A DNA stretch of 64,000 nt. It comes from CBDEGK01 sp965237855 (GTDB lineage: Bacteria; Pseudomonadota; Gammaproteobacteria; Pseudomonadales; Halieaceae). The first letter of the stretch is position 1. The number at the start of each line of letters is the position of its first letter. Position numbers and translations under genes: made by a program. Shown here one piece after another: positions 26,223-34,890 of this stretch. The stretch spans positions 248,001 through 312,000 of the forward strand of contig CBDEGK010000005.1 in assembly GCA_965237855.1 (NCBI GenBank). Reading direction: 5' to 3'. The notes beneath the pieces were generated by a model. It was not told the origin of the DNA. It did no database searches and saw only the letters and a list, made by a program, of their open reading frames with translations.

Positions 26223-28445
26223 ATGATTATCACCGTCGCAAAAACCCGCGAGTTACACCGGGCTAGTCAATATGATGAGCTGATCGAAAATTTGGCGCCT
26301 GTAATGGGTGAGTTACAGCCAGAACAGAGTCTATTGCTGGGCCTTGCCCTGGTGATGACAGGAAAGCCCGACGAGGGATCTGAGGTATGGAGGCTGGTGT
26401 TGGACACAGAACCCGACAATAGCCAGTGGGTTTCTGATCGAGCGCTTCTGGATTTATTGCGCGGTCAGTACCAGTCCGCTCGCGATCGCCTGTTGCCCAA
26501 CCTTCTAGCGGGTGATGCCGAGGCCATCGATTATGCGCGCATGGGGGCTGCACAGTTGGCCTTGTCGGAGGTTGAAACAGCAGAGCAGCATTATCGCGAA
26601 GCCGTGGAGCGGGAGCCCGGTCATCCGATCTGGCACACAAACCTGGCAGCGGTACTGTTGAGGCAGCAAAAGCTGGAACTCGCGCTGCCGGAATACGAGA
26701 AAATATTGCAGATCGAACCTGACAATGAGCTGGCGCTGGCGGGACGGGACAACCTGCTCATGGCGCTGGACAAAACCGAGGAATTGGTCGAAGAATATGA
26801 GCAAAAGCTGGAGGAGCTACCGGAAGATGTGTCTCTGCGGATAAAACTCGCACGTTCATATGTACTTGATGAACGATTATCAGACGCCATAAAAACATTG
26901 CGAGAGGGCATGATTCCACCTGATGAGGTGCCCGAACGCATAGAGGAGGACTGTCCCGACAACCAGGTCAACCAGGACCAGATACACTTAAGGCTGTTGC
27001 TGGCAGAGATTTTGGCGGAACACGGCAATCACGGTCGCTCACTGCGCTTTCTGCGGCAGGTGTTAAAGCTGGATCCCCCGGAAGTTATCCCCATACGAAG
27101 TGCCGAGGTGCGGGCCCTGATTGAGATCGGGCAATTTGATGAAGCCCGGGAGATCCTGGAAGAACTGGATGCAGAGGACGCGCCCGGGCTCAACCAGGTT
27201 CGGGTCCTTTTCCTGTCCGAAACCGGCGCCCACCAGGAGGCCGAGGAGTTACTGCGCTCCCTGCTCGAAACCTACCCCGGCAATACCCAGCTTATGGCCA
27301 GCCTTGGCCAATCTCTGCTGTGGCTGGGCAAATTGGACGAGGCCGCAGAATGGTTTGAAAAAGCCAGTGAGACCAACCCGATGGCCCTGGCGGAGATTGT
27401 CAAGACGCGCAACTATCCCACTGATCCGGCAGTGATTAAAAAAATGGAAGAGATCGCCGAGAACAAAATGATGCGGCACGAGCCGCGCGCTACCATGGCA
27501 TTCGCCCTGGCTGAAGTTCACGACAAGAACAAAGATTACGAACATGCCTTCCATTTCCTGGACATGGCGAACCAGTTCGCATCCAGAGGCCTCAATTACA
27601 GCCCGGGGGAATTTTCGAACAAGGTGTCGAAAGTTATCAACTTCTTTGACCCGGCCTATTTCCAGTCATTGCCGGCCATTCGCGCTGGCGACCGTACGCC
27701 TGTATTTGTGGTGGGTATGCCACGTAGTGGCACGACCTTGACCGAGCAGATATTGTGTAGTCACAAAGATGTATTCGGTGCTGGCGAATTGGATCTCCTG
27801 CCGGTACTGACCCGCTTGATCAGCAAGGTAATTAAAACCCGTGTCCAATTTCCGGGAAGCATGGAGGGTATGACGCCGGAGTTGCGCGAGGAGGCAGCCC
27901 GTTACTATCTATACGGTATGATGCAGCACGATGAGGAACACGCCTTTGTGGTGGACAAAATGCCCCACAATTTTGTCAACCTGGGACTGATTGCCTCGGT
28001 GTTACCGGCTGCGAAAATCATTCATATACAAAGAGACCCTCGCGATACGGCCATCTCAAACTTTCAACAGAACTTCAAGGCCAAGCGGGGGGGATTGGGT
28101 TACGCCTTTGATCTCGAACATACCGCCTGCCAGCTAAACGACTACCACCGCTTAATGGCCCACTGGCGTGAGGTATTGCCTGTACCAATGTTTGAAGTGA
28201 CCTATGAAGAGCTGGTGGAAGACCAGGAAACAGTGACCCGTGAAATGCTCGACTTCATCGGGATTGACTGGGATGACAACGTTACCAACTTCCATCAGAC
28301 AGAGCGTGCCGTGCGCACGGCCAGTGTTTCCCAGGTGAGGCAGCCGATTTACAAGACCTCTCGGCGCAAGTGGAAGAATTATGAAGCTTTTATTGCACCG
28401 TTGCTGGACAACTTGAACGATGAGGTGGTGGCGAAATGGCAGTGA
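26223..28445 (+). CDS. TPR repeat - sulfotransferase fusion
   Basis: A 740-residue protein. Roughly residues 1-450 are helical TPR-like repeats (for example AEQHYREAVEREPGHPIWHTN). The C-terminal part is a sulfotransferase: the phosphosulfate-binding loop PVFVVGMPRSGTTLTEQIL lies near residues 493-511 and the second nucleotide-binding motif IQRDPRDTAISNF near 600. The donor should be PAPS. The acceptor could be protein tyrosine or a glycan; TPR repeats may hold the protein substrate. It overlaps the SapC-like gene by 10 bp. A broken relative lies at 40567. Confidence 0.82.
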   Translation: MIITVAKTRELHRASQYDELIENLAPVMGELQPEQSLLLGLALVMTGKPDEGSEVWRLVLDTEPDNSQWVSDRALLDLLRGQYQSARDRLLPNLLAGDAEAIDYARMGAAQLALSEVETAEQHYREAVEREPGHPIWHTNLAAVLLRQQKLELALPEYEKILQIEPDNELALAGRDNLLMALDKTEELVEEYEQKLEELPEDVSLRIKLARSYVLDERLSDAIKTLREGMIPPDEVPERIEEDCPDNQVNQDQIHLRLLLAEILAEHGNHGRSLRFLRQVLKLDPPEVIPIRSAEVRALIEIGQFDEAREILEELDAEDAPGLNQVRVLFLSETGAHQEAEELLRSLLETYPGNTQLMASLGQSLLWLGKLDEAAEWFEKASETNPMALAEIVKTRNYPTDPAVIKKMEEIAENKMMRHEPRATMAFALAEVHDKNKDYEHAFHFLDMANQFASRGLNYSPGEFSNKVSKVINFFDPAYFQSLPAIRAGDRTPVFVVGMPRSGTTLTEQILCSHKDVFGAGELDLLPVLTRLISKVIKTRVQFPGSMEGMTPELREEAARYYLYGMMQHDEEHAFVVDKMPHNFVNLGLIASVLPAAKIIHIQRDPRDTAISNFQQNFKAKRGGLGYAFDLEHTACQLNDYHRLMAHWREVLPVPMFEVTYEELVEDQETVTREMLDFIGIDWDDNVTNFHQTERAVRTASVSQVRQPIYKTSRRKWKNYEAFIAPLLDNLNDEVVAKWQ

Positions 28446-29212
28446 GCCCGGAACAACATTATCCCCAGGCAATGGAGCCCGGAACCCGTTTTCGCATGGA
28501 TGCAGACTACCGCTTTGCCAGGAATCTAAACCGGGTAGAGTTGTCCCTGCCGGAGCTGCGCCGTATGGTGGGTGCGCTGCCCATCGTGCTGGCGCGCGGG
28601 GAGCATTCCTGGCAACTGCAGGGCCTGATGGGATTGCCAGGTACAAGCAACCTGATGATAGATGTGAGGGGGCGCTGGTTGGGTCCTTCAGTTCCGGAGC
28701 TGTTGATGCTATTTCCCCTCGGCCTGAACCCAGGCGAGCAAGCAGATAACGCGGAGTTAATGATCTTCGGTGCCAGCCAGCGGCTAGAGGATGGCCTGGG
28801 AAAAGTCCTCCGAGAAGAAGATGGCAACAACACAGACTTGTATGGCCAATACCTCGAGCTGCTGCAGGCACGGGAGCAAGGCAAGGCAGCTATCGCCGCC
28901 ACGGCCCTGCAGCTGTATGACCATGGCTTGCTCTCAAAAATGGGAAAAGATGACGGCAGCGTTACGGGTTTGTATTCTGCGCGACCTGAAGCAATGGAGA
29001 ATGTGTCTGCAGAGGTCCTGGCGGATTTGAACCAGTCGCAGGCACTGGAGCTCTATTACGCGCTCTGGTACAGCCGTGGCAACCTGGTGCGCTTGCGCCG
29101 GCTGGCCAGGGCCCAGGGCAGCGCACCTGCAGAACTGAAAGCCGGTGCTGAGGCATTGCCGGCACTCTTGCCAGACGACACAGCGACTGGTTTTAATTTT
29201 GATATTGACTGA
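28436..29212 (+). CDS. SapC-family protein
   Basis: A 258-residue protein with the SapC pattern: LPIVLARGEHSWQLQGLMGL, then NLMIDVRGRWLGPSVPELL and a MLFPLGL segment. The family is named after an S-layer-associated gene of Campylobacter. In proteobacteria it is found beside TPR or sulfotransferase genes and surface proteins. No catalytic motif, signal peptide or membrane segment is apparent, so it is probably cytoplasmic. Its ATG lies inside the end of the sulfotransferase gene, implying coupled translation. The biochemical function is not known. Confidence 0.72.
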   Translation: MAVSPEQHYPQAMEPGTRFRMDADYRFARNLNRVELSLPELRRMVGALPIVLARGEHSWQLQGLMGLPGTSNLMIDVRGRWLGPSVPELLMLFPLGLNPGEQADNAELMIFGASQRLEDGLGKVLREEDGNNTDLYGQYLELLQAREQGKAAIAATALQLYDHGLLSKMGKDDGSVTGLYSARPEAMENVSAEVLADLNQSQALELYYALWYSRGNLVRLRRLARAQGSAPAELKAGAEALPALLPDDTATGFNFDID

Positions 29213-29227
29213 AAGGAGTAACACTAC

Positions 29228-29434
29228 ATGGCAGATGAACAGAAAGTTACGGTGGACGGCAAAGAGTACAACCTCGCCGACCTGAGTGGTGCGACCAAGA
29301 ACCAGATGATGGCTCTGCGCGCCTGTGAAGCAGAAATCAACCGCCTGCAGATGCAAATGAATATTGTCCAGACTGCCCGCCAAACCTATGCCGCTACGGT
29401 GAAAAAGGCGCTGGACGACGTCAACGGGGAATAG
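29228..29434 (+). CDS. Small DUF6447-like protein
   Basis: A 68-residue protein with a VTVDGKEYNLADLSGATKNQ start and an alpha-helical rest (LRACEAEINRLQMQMNIVQTA). The pattern of a VDGKEY strand followed by a heptad helix fits the DUF6447 family, often encoded beside SapC genes. The AAAGGAG ribosome site is strong. No signal peptide. It may be a small chaperone or scaffold for the modification enzymes, but that is a guess. A 116-bp gap follows. Confidence 0.65.
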   Translation: MADEQKVTVDGKEYNLADLSGATKNQMMALRACEAEINRLQMQMNIVQTARQTYAATVKKALDDVNGE

Positions 29435-29550
29435 TTCTTTCCCGCGTGGCTCCGGTAAACTTTAGTCGGCGTCACGCGTTATAAGTAGGACGACAATTTG
29501 ACAGGTCTCAGCTTCCCATCTTCCCCAGTAATGGGCCGACTGTGTAATTT

Positions 29551-31380
29551 ATGAAACTTGATGTACAACTTATTACGCCCACGGACGGTTCCAACATCAA
29601 TGGAATTCTCAGTGATTTTCGCTGGTTGGCCGAGCCGGGGGACATCCTGGTCATTGAGTACAGTTTCTACGATAGTGATTCGGATTTTTTCCTGGACGAT
29701 CGATCCGGCTATGACTCCAACGATGCCGATTATGACCTACCATTTCGCGAGGGTTTTCGTACCTTTAGCGAAGCGGAACGGGCGCTGGTCCGACAGATTT
29801 TTGCCGAGCTGGAAAATGTTATTGATGTAGATTTTGTTGAAGTTGCAGATTCTCTCGACTCCGAGATTCGCCTCGGTTTTACTGATCTGGCAGCGGAAAA
29901 CGCCGATGGGGTGGCTTTCCTGCCTTCCGCCAAGTATTTTCCGTTCGACATTGATGTGAATGATGTCCATGAATCGTGGGAACTGTCCGGTGATATCTGG
30001 ATCGATATTAATACGCCTGAATTGGGTCTTCAGGAAGTAATTATCCACGAAATTGGTCATGCCCTGGGGCTTTCTCATCCATTTGAAAGCGGCTTTGAGG
30101 TGTATGAGGATGTGGCTGCGGAAATCCTGGATGGTACCCTCGACTATGTCGGGAATACAGTCCTCTCCTATCAGCCAGTACCGGTGACGGTGTCTGCCAG
30201 CGAAGTAATCTACGCCTCGCTGGCCAGCACTTTTATGCTGCTGGATGTAGAGGCGCTGCAGCATATCTACGGTGTAGCGCCGACGGATATTGACAACGAT
30301 ATCTATATTATTCGTGACTTCCAGGACGACAAACCCGACATCTCTGCACTGGGCTATGAAGGTTTCCAGGAGCACGACTACATCAATGGATACGTCGCCA
30401 TTACCGATGGTGGTGGCAACAATGTATTGGTAGTTTCGGTTGATGAACGGTTGGAAATCGATCTTAGCCAGGGGGGATGGAATTATACGGCGGGCGGCTA
30501 CCTGACTTCCAGTGTGGATGACCTGAATTTACATTTCGGCGAGGACACTGTCTGGGACGACATCTACACGGCTGGTGGTGCGGACCTAATTCTCGCCAAC
30601 GACAGGGATAATGTTATTCGTACTAATGTCGGTGCCGACACCGTATATGGAGGTGCCGGTGATGATACCGTCAGCCTGGGTTCTCATAGCGATAGCTACT
30701 TTTATGATAGTGGGAATGATGTAATCAGCGGTGGGCTGGGCTTCGACACGGTTGACCTCGGGGAACTCAGCTATGCGTTTTTCAAGTTTTACCTCAATGG
30801 TGAATCTTCAACCCTTATAGAAATTGCCGGCAACACAGTTATCGAGCTCAATTCGGTGGAAAGGCTGGTATTTGCAGATCGGCAGTTTATCCTGGCCAGT
30901 TTTCATGCGGACATTTCTTTGGCAAATGGAGATTTCATTGTCGACCATGATGTGCCCCTGTATCTCACGGATATTGGTACCGAGGACGGCGTGATCGATA
31001 ACGTCGCGGCTCGGCTGTACCGTTTATATTATGGAGGCCTGGGTCGAGCGCCGGATGAAGCAGGGTTTGATTTTTGGCTGGACCGTGTCGAAACAGGGTC
31101 CTTCAGTTTTACCGAGGTGGCGGACCGGTTCATTGAATCACCAGAATTTTTTGACCTGGCCGATGTCAATGGCAATGGTAGGCTCACCGATGAAGAATTC
31201 CTCGACCATATGTATTTCAATGTCTTAGGCCGTCCTCCTGATGTGGCGGGGTATGACTGGTGGTTGGACCAACTCGACGATCGTGACCAGACACAGGCGG
31301 AAGCATTTTCCAACATGGTACAATCCGACGAATTCGTGTTGATAACCGCGGCTACCGTGAACGAGTTCTTGTTTGTCTGA
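29551..31380 (+). CDS. Serralysin-like metalloprotease with RTX and DUF4214 domains
   Basis: A 609-residue secreted zinc protease of the M10 type. The zinc site HEIGHALGLSHP is at residues 166-177 (His166, Glu167, His170, His176). The Met-turn region reads NTVLSYQ near 202-208, so the usual Met is Leu while the Tyr ligand position is kept. LLDVEALQHIYG follows, as in serralysins. RTX-type motifs (GGAGDDTVSLG) lie near 365-380 and two DUF4214 units fill residues about 485-600. There is no signal peptide, consistent with type I secretion. The ATG has no good ribosome site (GTGTAATTT precedes it), so the start is less certain. It may mature, shed or turn over the surface protein that shares DUF4214. 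Confidence 0.8.
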   Translation: MKLDVQLITPTDGSNINGILSDFRWLAEPGDILVIEYSFYDSDSDFFLDDRSGYDSNDADYDLPFREGFRTFSEAERALVRQIFAELENVIDVDFVEVADSLDSEIRLGFTDLAAENADGVAFLPSAKYFPFDIDVNDVHESWELSGDIWIDINTPELGLQEVIIHEIGHALGLSHPFESGFEVYEDVAAEILDGTLDYVGNTVLSYQPVPVTVSASEVIYASLASTFMLLDVEALQHIYGVAPTDIDNDIYIIRDFQDDKPDISALGYEGFQEHDYINGYVAITDGGGNNVLVVSVDERLEIDLSQGGWNYTAGGYLTSSVDDLNLHFGEDTVWDDIYTAGGADLILANDRDNVIRTNVGADTVYGGAGDDTVSLGSHSDSYFYDSGNDVISGGLGFDTVDLGELSYAFFKFYLNGESSTLIEIAGNTVIELNSVERLVFADRQFILASFHADISLANGDFIVDHDVPLYLTDIGTEDGVIDNVAARLYRLYYGGLGRAPDEAGFDFWLDRVETGSFSFTEVADRFIESPEFFDLADVNGNGRLTDEEFLDHMYFNVLGRPPDVAGYDWWLDQLDDRDQTQAEAFSNMVQSDEFVLITAATVNEFLFV

Positions 31381-31383
31381 CAC

Positions 31384-32541
31384 ATGAAAATTCTCCATGT
31401 CTACCGCACATACTTCCCCGACACGCAGGGTGGGCTGGAAGAGGTTATCCGGCAGATTTGTTTAAACGCTGCACCGCATGGCGTTGAGAGTCGGGTGTTT
31501 TGTCTGAGCAAGCGGCCCCAGCCAGAACGGCTTGAGATCGATGGGCATGAAGTAATTCGCGCCAAGCAGGCATTTGAAATCGCCTCTTGTGGTTTCACGT
31601 TTGGCGGCGTCCTGCAGTTCAAGCGCGAGGCCCAGTGGGCTGATGTAATTCACTACCATTTCCCCTGGCCGTTTGCAGATTTGATGCATGTTCTGGTGCG
31701 TCCGGGCAAGCCCTCAGTAGTAACCTATCACTCGGATATTGTGCGGCAAAAAGCGCTTCAAATTGTTTATCGGCCGCTGATGGACCGATTTCTGGGCAGC
31801 GTCTCGCGCATTGTGGCGACCTCACCCAACTACTATGCCACCAGTGATGTGCTGAGCCGGTTTTCCGAGAAGGTGGACATCATACCCATCGGAATAGAAG
31901 AATCGTCCTATCCCTGCCTGAAGTCTGACCCGGAGACGCTGCGGCAGGCTCGCTCCATTTACGGTGAAGGTTTTTTCCTTTTTGTCGGGGTGCTGCGTTA
32001 CTACAAGGGGCTGCACATCTTGTTGGATGCAATAAAAGATGCGGGTTACCGGGTTGTGATTGTCGGCTCCGGCCCCGTTGAAAAGGAGCTGCGGGAGCAG
32101 GCGCAGTTGCTGCGCCTGGACAATGTGGTCTTCGGTGGCTATGTCGACGATGATCTGAAAATGGCCCTGTTCCAGCTGAGTCGCGGTGTGGTTTTCCCTT
32201 CCTACCTGCGCTCGGAAGCCTTTGGGGTTACCTTGCTGGAAGGTGCCATGAGCGCTAAACCGTTGATATCAGCGGAGGTGGGTTCTGGTACCAGCCACAT
32301 CAATGTGCATGAGAACACTGGCCTGGTGGTGGCCCCTGGTTGCCCTCAGTCACTGCGCGAGGCGATGGATTACCTGTACTACAATCCGCGCAAGGCGATT
32401 GGCATGGGGCAGCGTGCCCGCAGTCGCTACGAGGATCTTTTTACCGGCAAAACCATGGGTGGTAAATATCTCACTGTCTATCGACGGGTAATTATGGAAG
32501 GCAGCGAAGCGGTCGATCTCTCCAGTGCGCATAGCCGTTGA
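31384..32541 (+). CDS. Glycosyltransferase family 4 protein
   Basis: A 385-residue GT-B glycosyltransferase beginning MKILHVYRTYFPDTQGGLEE. It has the family-typical GGLEEVIRQIC loop, a HYHFPWPFADL segment, the donor-site stretch FLFVGVLRYYKGLHILLDA and EAFGVTLLEGAMSAKPLI. It starts 3 bp after the protease gene. Related proteins transfer mannose or GlcNAc in polysaccharide assembly, but the donor here is not predictable. It overlaps the next gene by 17 bp. Confidence 0.8.
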   Translation: MKILHVYRTYFPDTQGGLEEVIRQICLNAAPHGVESRVFCLSKRPQPERLEIDGHEVIRAKQAFEIASCGFTFGGVLQFKREAQWADVIHYHFPWPFADLMHVLVRPGKPSVVTYHSDIVRQKALQIVYRPLMDRFLGSVSRIVATSPNYYATSDVLSRFSEKVDIIPIGIEESSYPCLKSDPETLRQARSIYGEGFFLFVGVLRYYKGLHILLDAIKDAGYRVVIVGSGPVEKELREQAQLLRLDNVVFGGYVDDDLKMALFQLSRGVVFPSYLRSEAFGVTLLEGAMSAKPLISAEVGSGTSHINVHENTGLVVAPGCPQSLREAMDYLYYNPRKAIGMGQRARSRYEDLFTGKTMGGKYLTVYRRVIMEGSEAVDLSSAHSR

Positions 32542-33640
32542 TGCCCGTCCACTGGCCCACCCGTTCACCGGCATAGGTCGTTACACCGAGTCCCTGCTCA
32601 AGCGGTTGGTGCAGCTGGGACATCAGTGGTATCTGTACTCCGACCGCCCCATTACCCCGCGCTTCCCGGTGGGTGACAGGGTTCAGCTGCGCGTGGGGAC
32701 GGCGACCCCGGGGAGTGCCCTCAGTCTTGCTTATTCACAACTGGTATTTCCGCGCTGGTCGCGGGGAGACTGTGTCGACCTGTTCTGGTCACCGCGACAC
32801 CATTTGCCCCTGCGGCTTCCGCAGAGCGTGGCAGGTCTGGTAACCATCCACGACCTGGTCTGGAAGCGTTACCCTGAAACGATGCTGGGTCGTAACTGCA
32901 AATTGGAAAGCCTGATCATGGGGCCGTCGCTGCGACGCGCGAGTCGTGTCATCTGCGTATCTGAGTTCACGGCATCCGAAGTAAAGGACGTGTATCCCGA
33001 GGTCGCCCGTTATTGCCAGGTTATCCCCGAGGCAGCCGAATCACCTGACGAGCACTATGAGGAGCGTTTCCCGGTACCAGAGCAACCCTATCTGTTGTTC
33101 GTGGGCACTATGGAGCCACGCAAAAATCTGCCGCGCTTATTGCAGGCTTTCCGCACCGTGGTGGACAAGGGGGTGCCTCATCACTTGTTCCTGGTAGGTG
33201 GGCAGGGATGGGGCGGTGAGGATTTACCTGCCTTGGTGGAGAGTTTGCAGCTCCAGCACAAGGTGTCCCTGCTGGGTCGTGTCAGCGATGCTGAGTTACG
33301 CGACCTGTATCTGGGTACAACCGCTTTACTCATGCCTTCCCTTTATGAGGGTTTTGGTTTGCCGGCGCTGGAAGCCATGCAGCATGGTGTGCCGGTAATA
33401 GCGGGCAACTGTGGTGCGCTGCCAGAAGTTGTGGGTGATGGCGGTCTGTTGGTGGACCCACTGTCGGATGCTCAGATGGCGGATGCTATTGTGCGGCTTT
33501 GCACCGACCCGCGGTTGCACGCGCGCTTGTCCGGGCAAGCGGCGCAGCAGGCGCACCAGTTCAGCTGGGAACAGGCTGCCAAACAAACCCTCGCCGCCAT
33601 GGTAGAGGTGCATGAGGCACGCTCAGGGGCAGCGACATAA
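32525..33640 (+). CDS. Glycosyltransferase family 4 protein
   Basis: A 371-residue GT-B enzyme starting at GTG (MRIAVDARPLAHPFTGIGRY). The LLFVGTMEPRKNLPRLLQAF and SLYEGFGLPALEAMQHGVPV segments match the glycosyltransferase at 15965 closely, suggesting the two are duplicates working in one glycan pathway. The start lies inside the preceding gene and the stop overlaps the next start (TAATG), so three genes are translationally coupled. Confidence 0.8.
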   Translation: MRIAVDARPLAHPFTGIGRYTESLLKRLVQLGHQWYLYSDRPITPRFPVGDRVQLRVGTATPGSALSLAYSQLVFPRWSRGDCVDLFWSPRHHLPLRLPQSVAGLVTIHDLVWKRYPETMLGRNCKLESLIMGPSLRRASRVICVSEFTASEVKDVYPEVARYCQVIPEAAESPDEHYEERFPVPEQPYLLFVGTMEPRKNLPRLLQAFRTVVDKGVPHHLFLVGGQGWGGEDLPALVESLQLQHKVSLLGRVSDAELRDLYLGTTALLMPSLYEGFGLPALEAMQHGVPVIAGNCGALPEVVGDGGLLVDPLSDAQMADAIVRLCTDPRLHARLSGQAAQQAHQFSWEQAAKQTLAAMVEVHEARSGAAT

Positions 33641-34878
33641 TGGCGGGGCTGTCGAGCGACTGGAGAGATTCGGTATTCAACAGCCGTATGCTGATTTGCG
33701 TGTTTACCGGCTTCGTCTCTGGCTTGCCACTGTTACTACTCATGCATATGGTGCCAGCCTGGTTGACCGATGGCGGTATCAGCCTGACCCAGATTGCGTT
33801 GTTCTCCCTGATTGGCATTCCCTATACATGGAAGTTCATCTGGTCACCGCTAATGGACCGCTATGTGCCACCGTTCCTCGGTCGCCGCCGGGGTTGGATG
33901 TTAGTCACGCAGCTGGCACTGTTCGTGGCCATTGGTGCCATGGGCAGCTTCGATCCCAGCGAGTCACTGCCGCTGATTGCGGGGTTGGCGCTGATAGTTG
34001 CCTTCCTAAGTGCCAGCCAGGATATAGCGCTCGACGCCTACCGCCGCGAAATCCTGCCCGATGAAGAGCTCGGCCTGGGTAACTCGATTCATGTGACGGC
34101 CTATCGAGTGGCCATCCTGGTACCCGGATCACTGGGGCTGATACTGGCGGATCACTATCCCTGGTCGGCGGTGTTCTGGTTTGTCGGCGCCTTCATGTTT
34201 CTCGGTGTGGGTTTATGCCTGGTCGTGCGAGAACCGCCCTCAGAATTGCCGCCGGCAGCGGGGCTGCAGGAGGCGGTGGTGGCACCGTTTCGGGAGTATC
34301 TGCAGCGGCGAGGCTGGCGACAGCTATTGTTGGTGCTGGTTTTCCTGGTGCTCTACAAGTTGGGCGACAGTATGGCGACTGCGTTGTCTACGCCCTTTTA
34401 CCTGGATCTCGGTTTCACTAAAACCGACATTGGCCTGATCGCCAAGCAGGCAGCCCTGTGGCCTTCGATAATAGGGGGTCTGCTGGGTGGCTTGTTAATG
34501 ATCCGAATTGGCATCAACAAGGCCTTATGGTTGTTTGGCGTGGTGCAATTGCTGAGCATCCTGGGATTTGCCGTGCTTGCTGAAGCGGGCGCCGTCAAGT
34601 GGTTACTGGCATTGGTAATCGGCTTTGAGTACCTGGGTGTGGGCCTGGGTACCGCTGCATTCATCGCCTTTATTGCTCGGGAGACCAGCAGGCAGTATGC
34701 AGCCACCCAGTTGGCATTGTTTACGGCATTGACTGCGCTGCCGAGAACCTTCGTCAATGCGACCACCGGGGTGATTGTGGAATCGGTTGGCTGGACGGAG
34801 TTCTTTGTGTTGTGCTCCGTGTTGGCTATTCCCGGTATGGTTTTGCTGCGCTGGGTGGCGCCCTGGCAGGAAAAATAG
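33640..34878 (+). CDS. AmpG-like major facilitator transporter
   Basis: A 412-residue membrane protein with about 12 hydrophobic segments. The motif IGIPYTWKFIWSPLMDRY followed by LGRRRGWMLVTQLAL is characteristic of AmpG, the inner-membrane importer of anhydro-muropeptides. The DIALDAYRREIL segment also fits. It could serve ordinary cell-wall recycling. Its coupling to glycosyltransferases leaves open a role with another glycan. It ends 12 bp before the convergent gene at 34891. Confidence 0.75.
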   Translation: MAGLSSDWRDSVFNSRMLICVFTGFVSGLPLLLLMHMVPAWLTDGGISLTQIALFSLIGIPYTWKFIWSPLMDRYVPPFLGRRRGWMLVTQLALFVAIGAMGSFDPSESLPLIAGLALIVAFLSASQDIALDAYRREILPDEELGLGNSIHVTAYRVAILVPGSLGLILADHYPWSAVFWFVGAFMFLGVGLCLVVREPPSELPPAAGLQEAVVAPFREYLQRRGWRQLLLVLVFLVLYKLGDSMATALSTPFYLDLGFTKTDIGLIAKQAALWPSIIGGLLGGLLMIRIGINKALWLFGVVQLLSILGFAVLAEAGAVKWLLALVIGFEYLGVGLGTAAFIAFIARETSRQYAATQLALFTALTALPRTFVNATTGVIVESVGWTEFFVLCSVLAIPGMVLLRWVAPWQEK

Positions 34879-34890
34879 CAGGCTCTTGCC

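Noticed and set aside
29490..29550. TTGACA near 29498 as promoter of the protease gene
   Set aside because: No acceptable -10 box lies 16-18 nt downstream; the match is a -35 alone.
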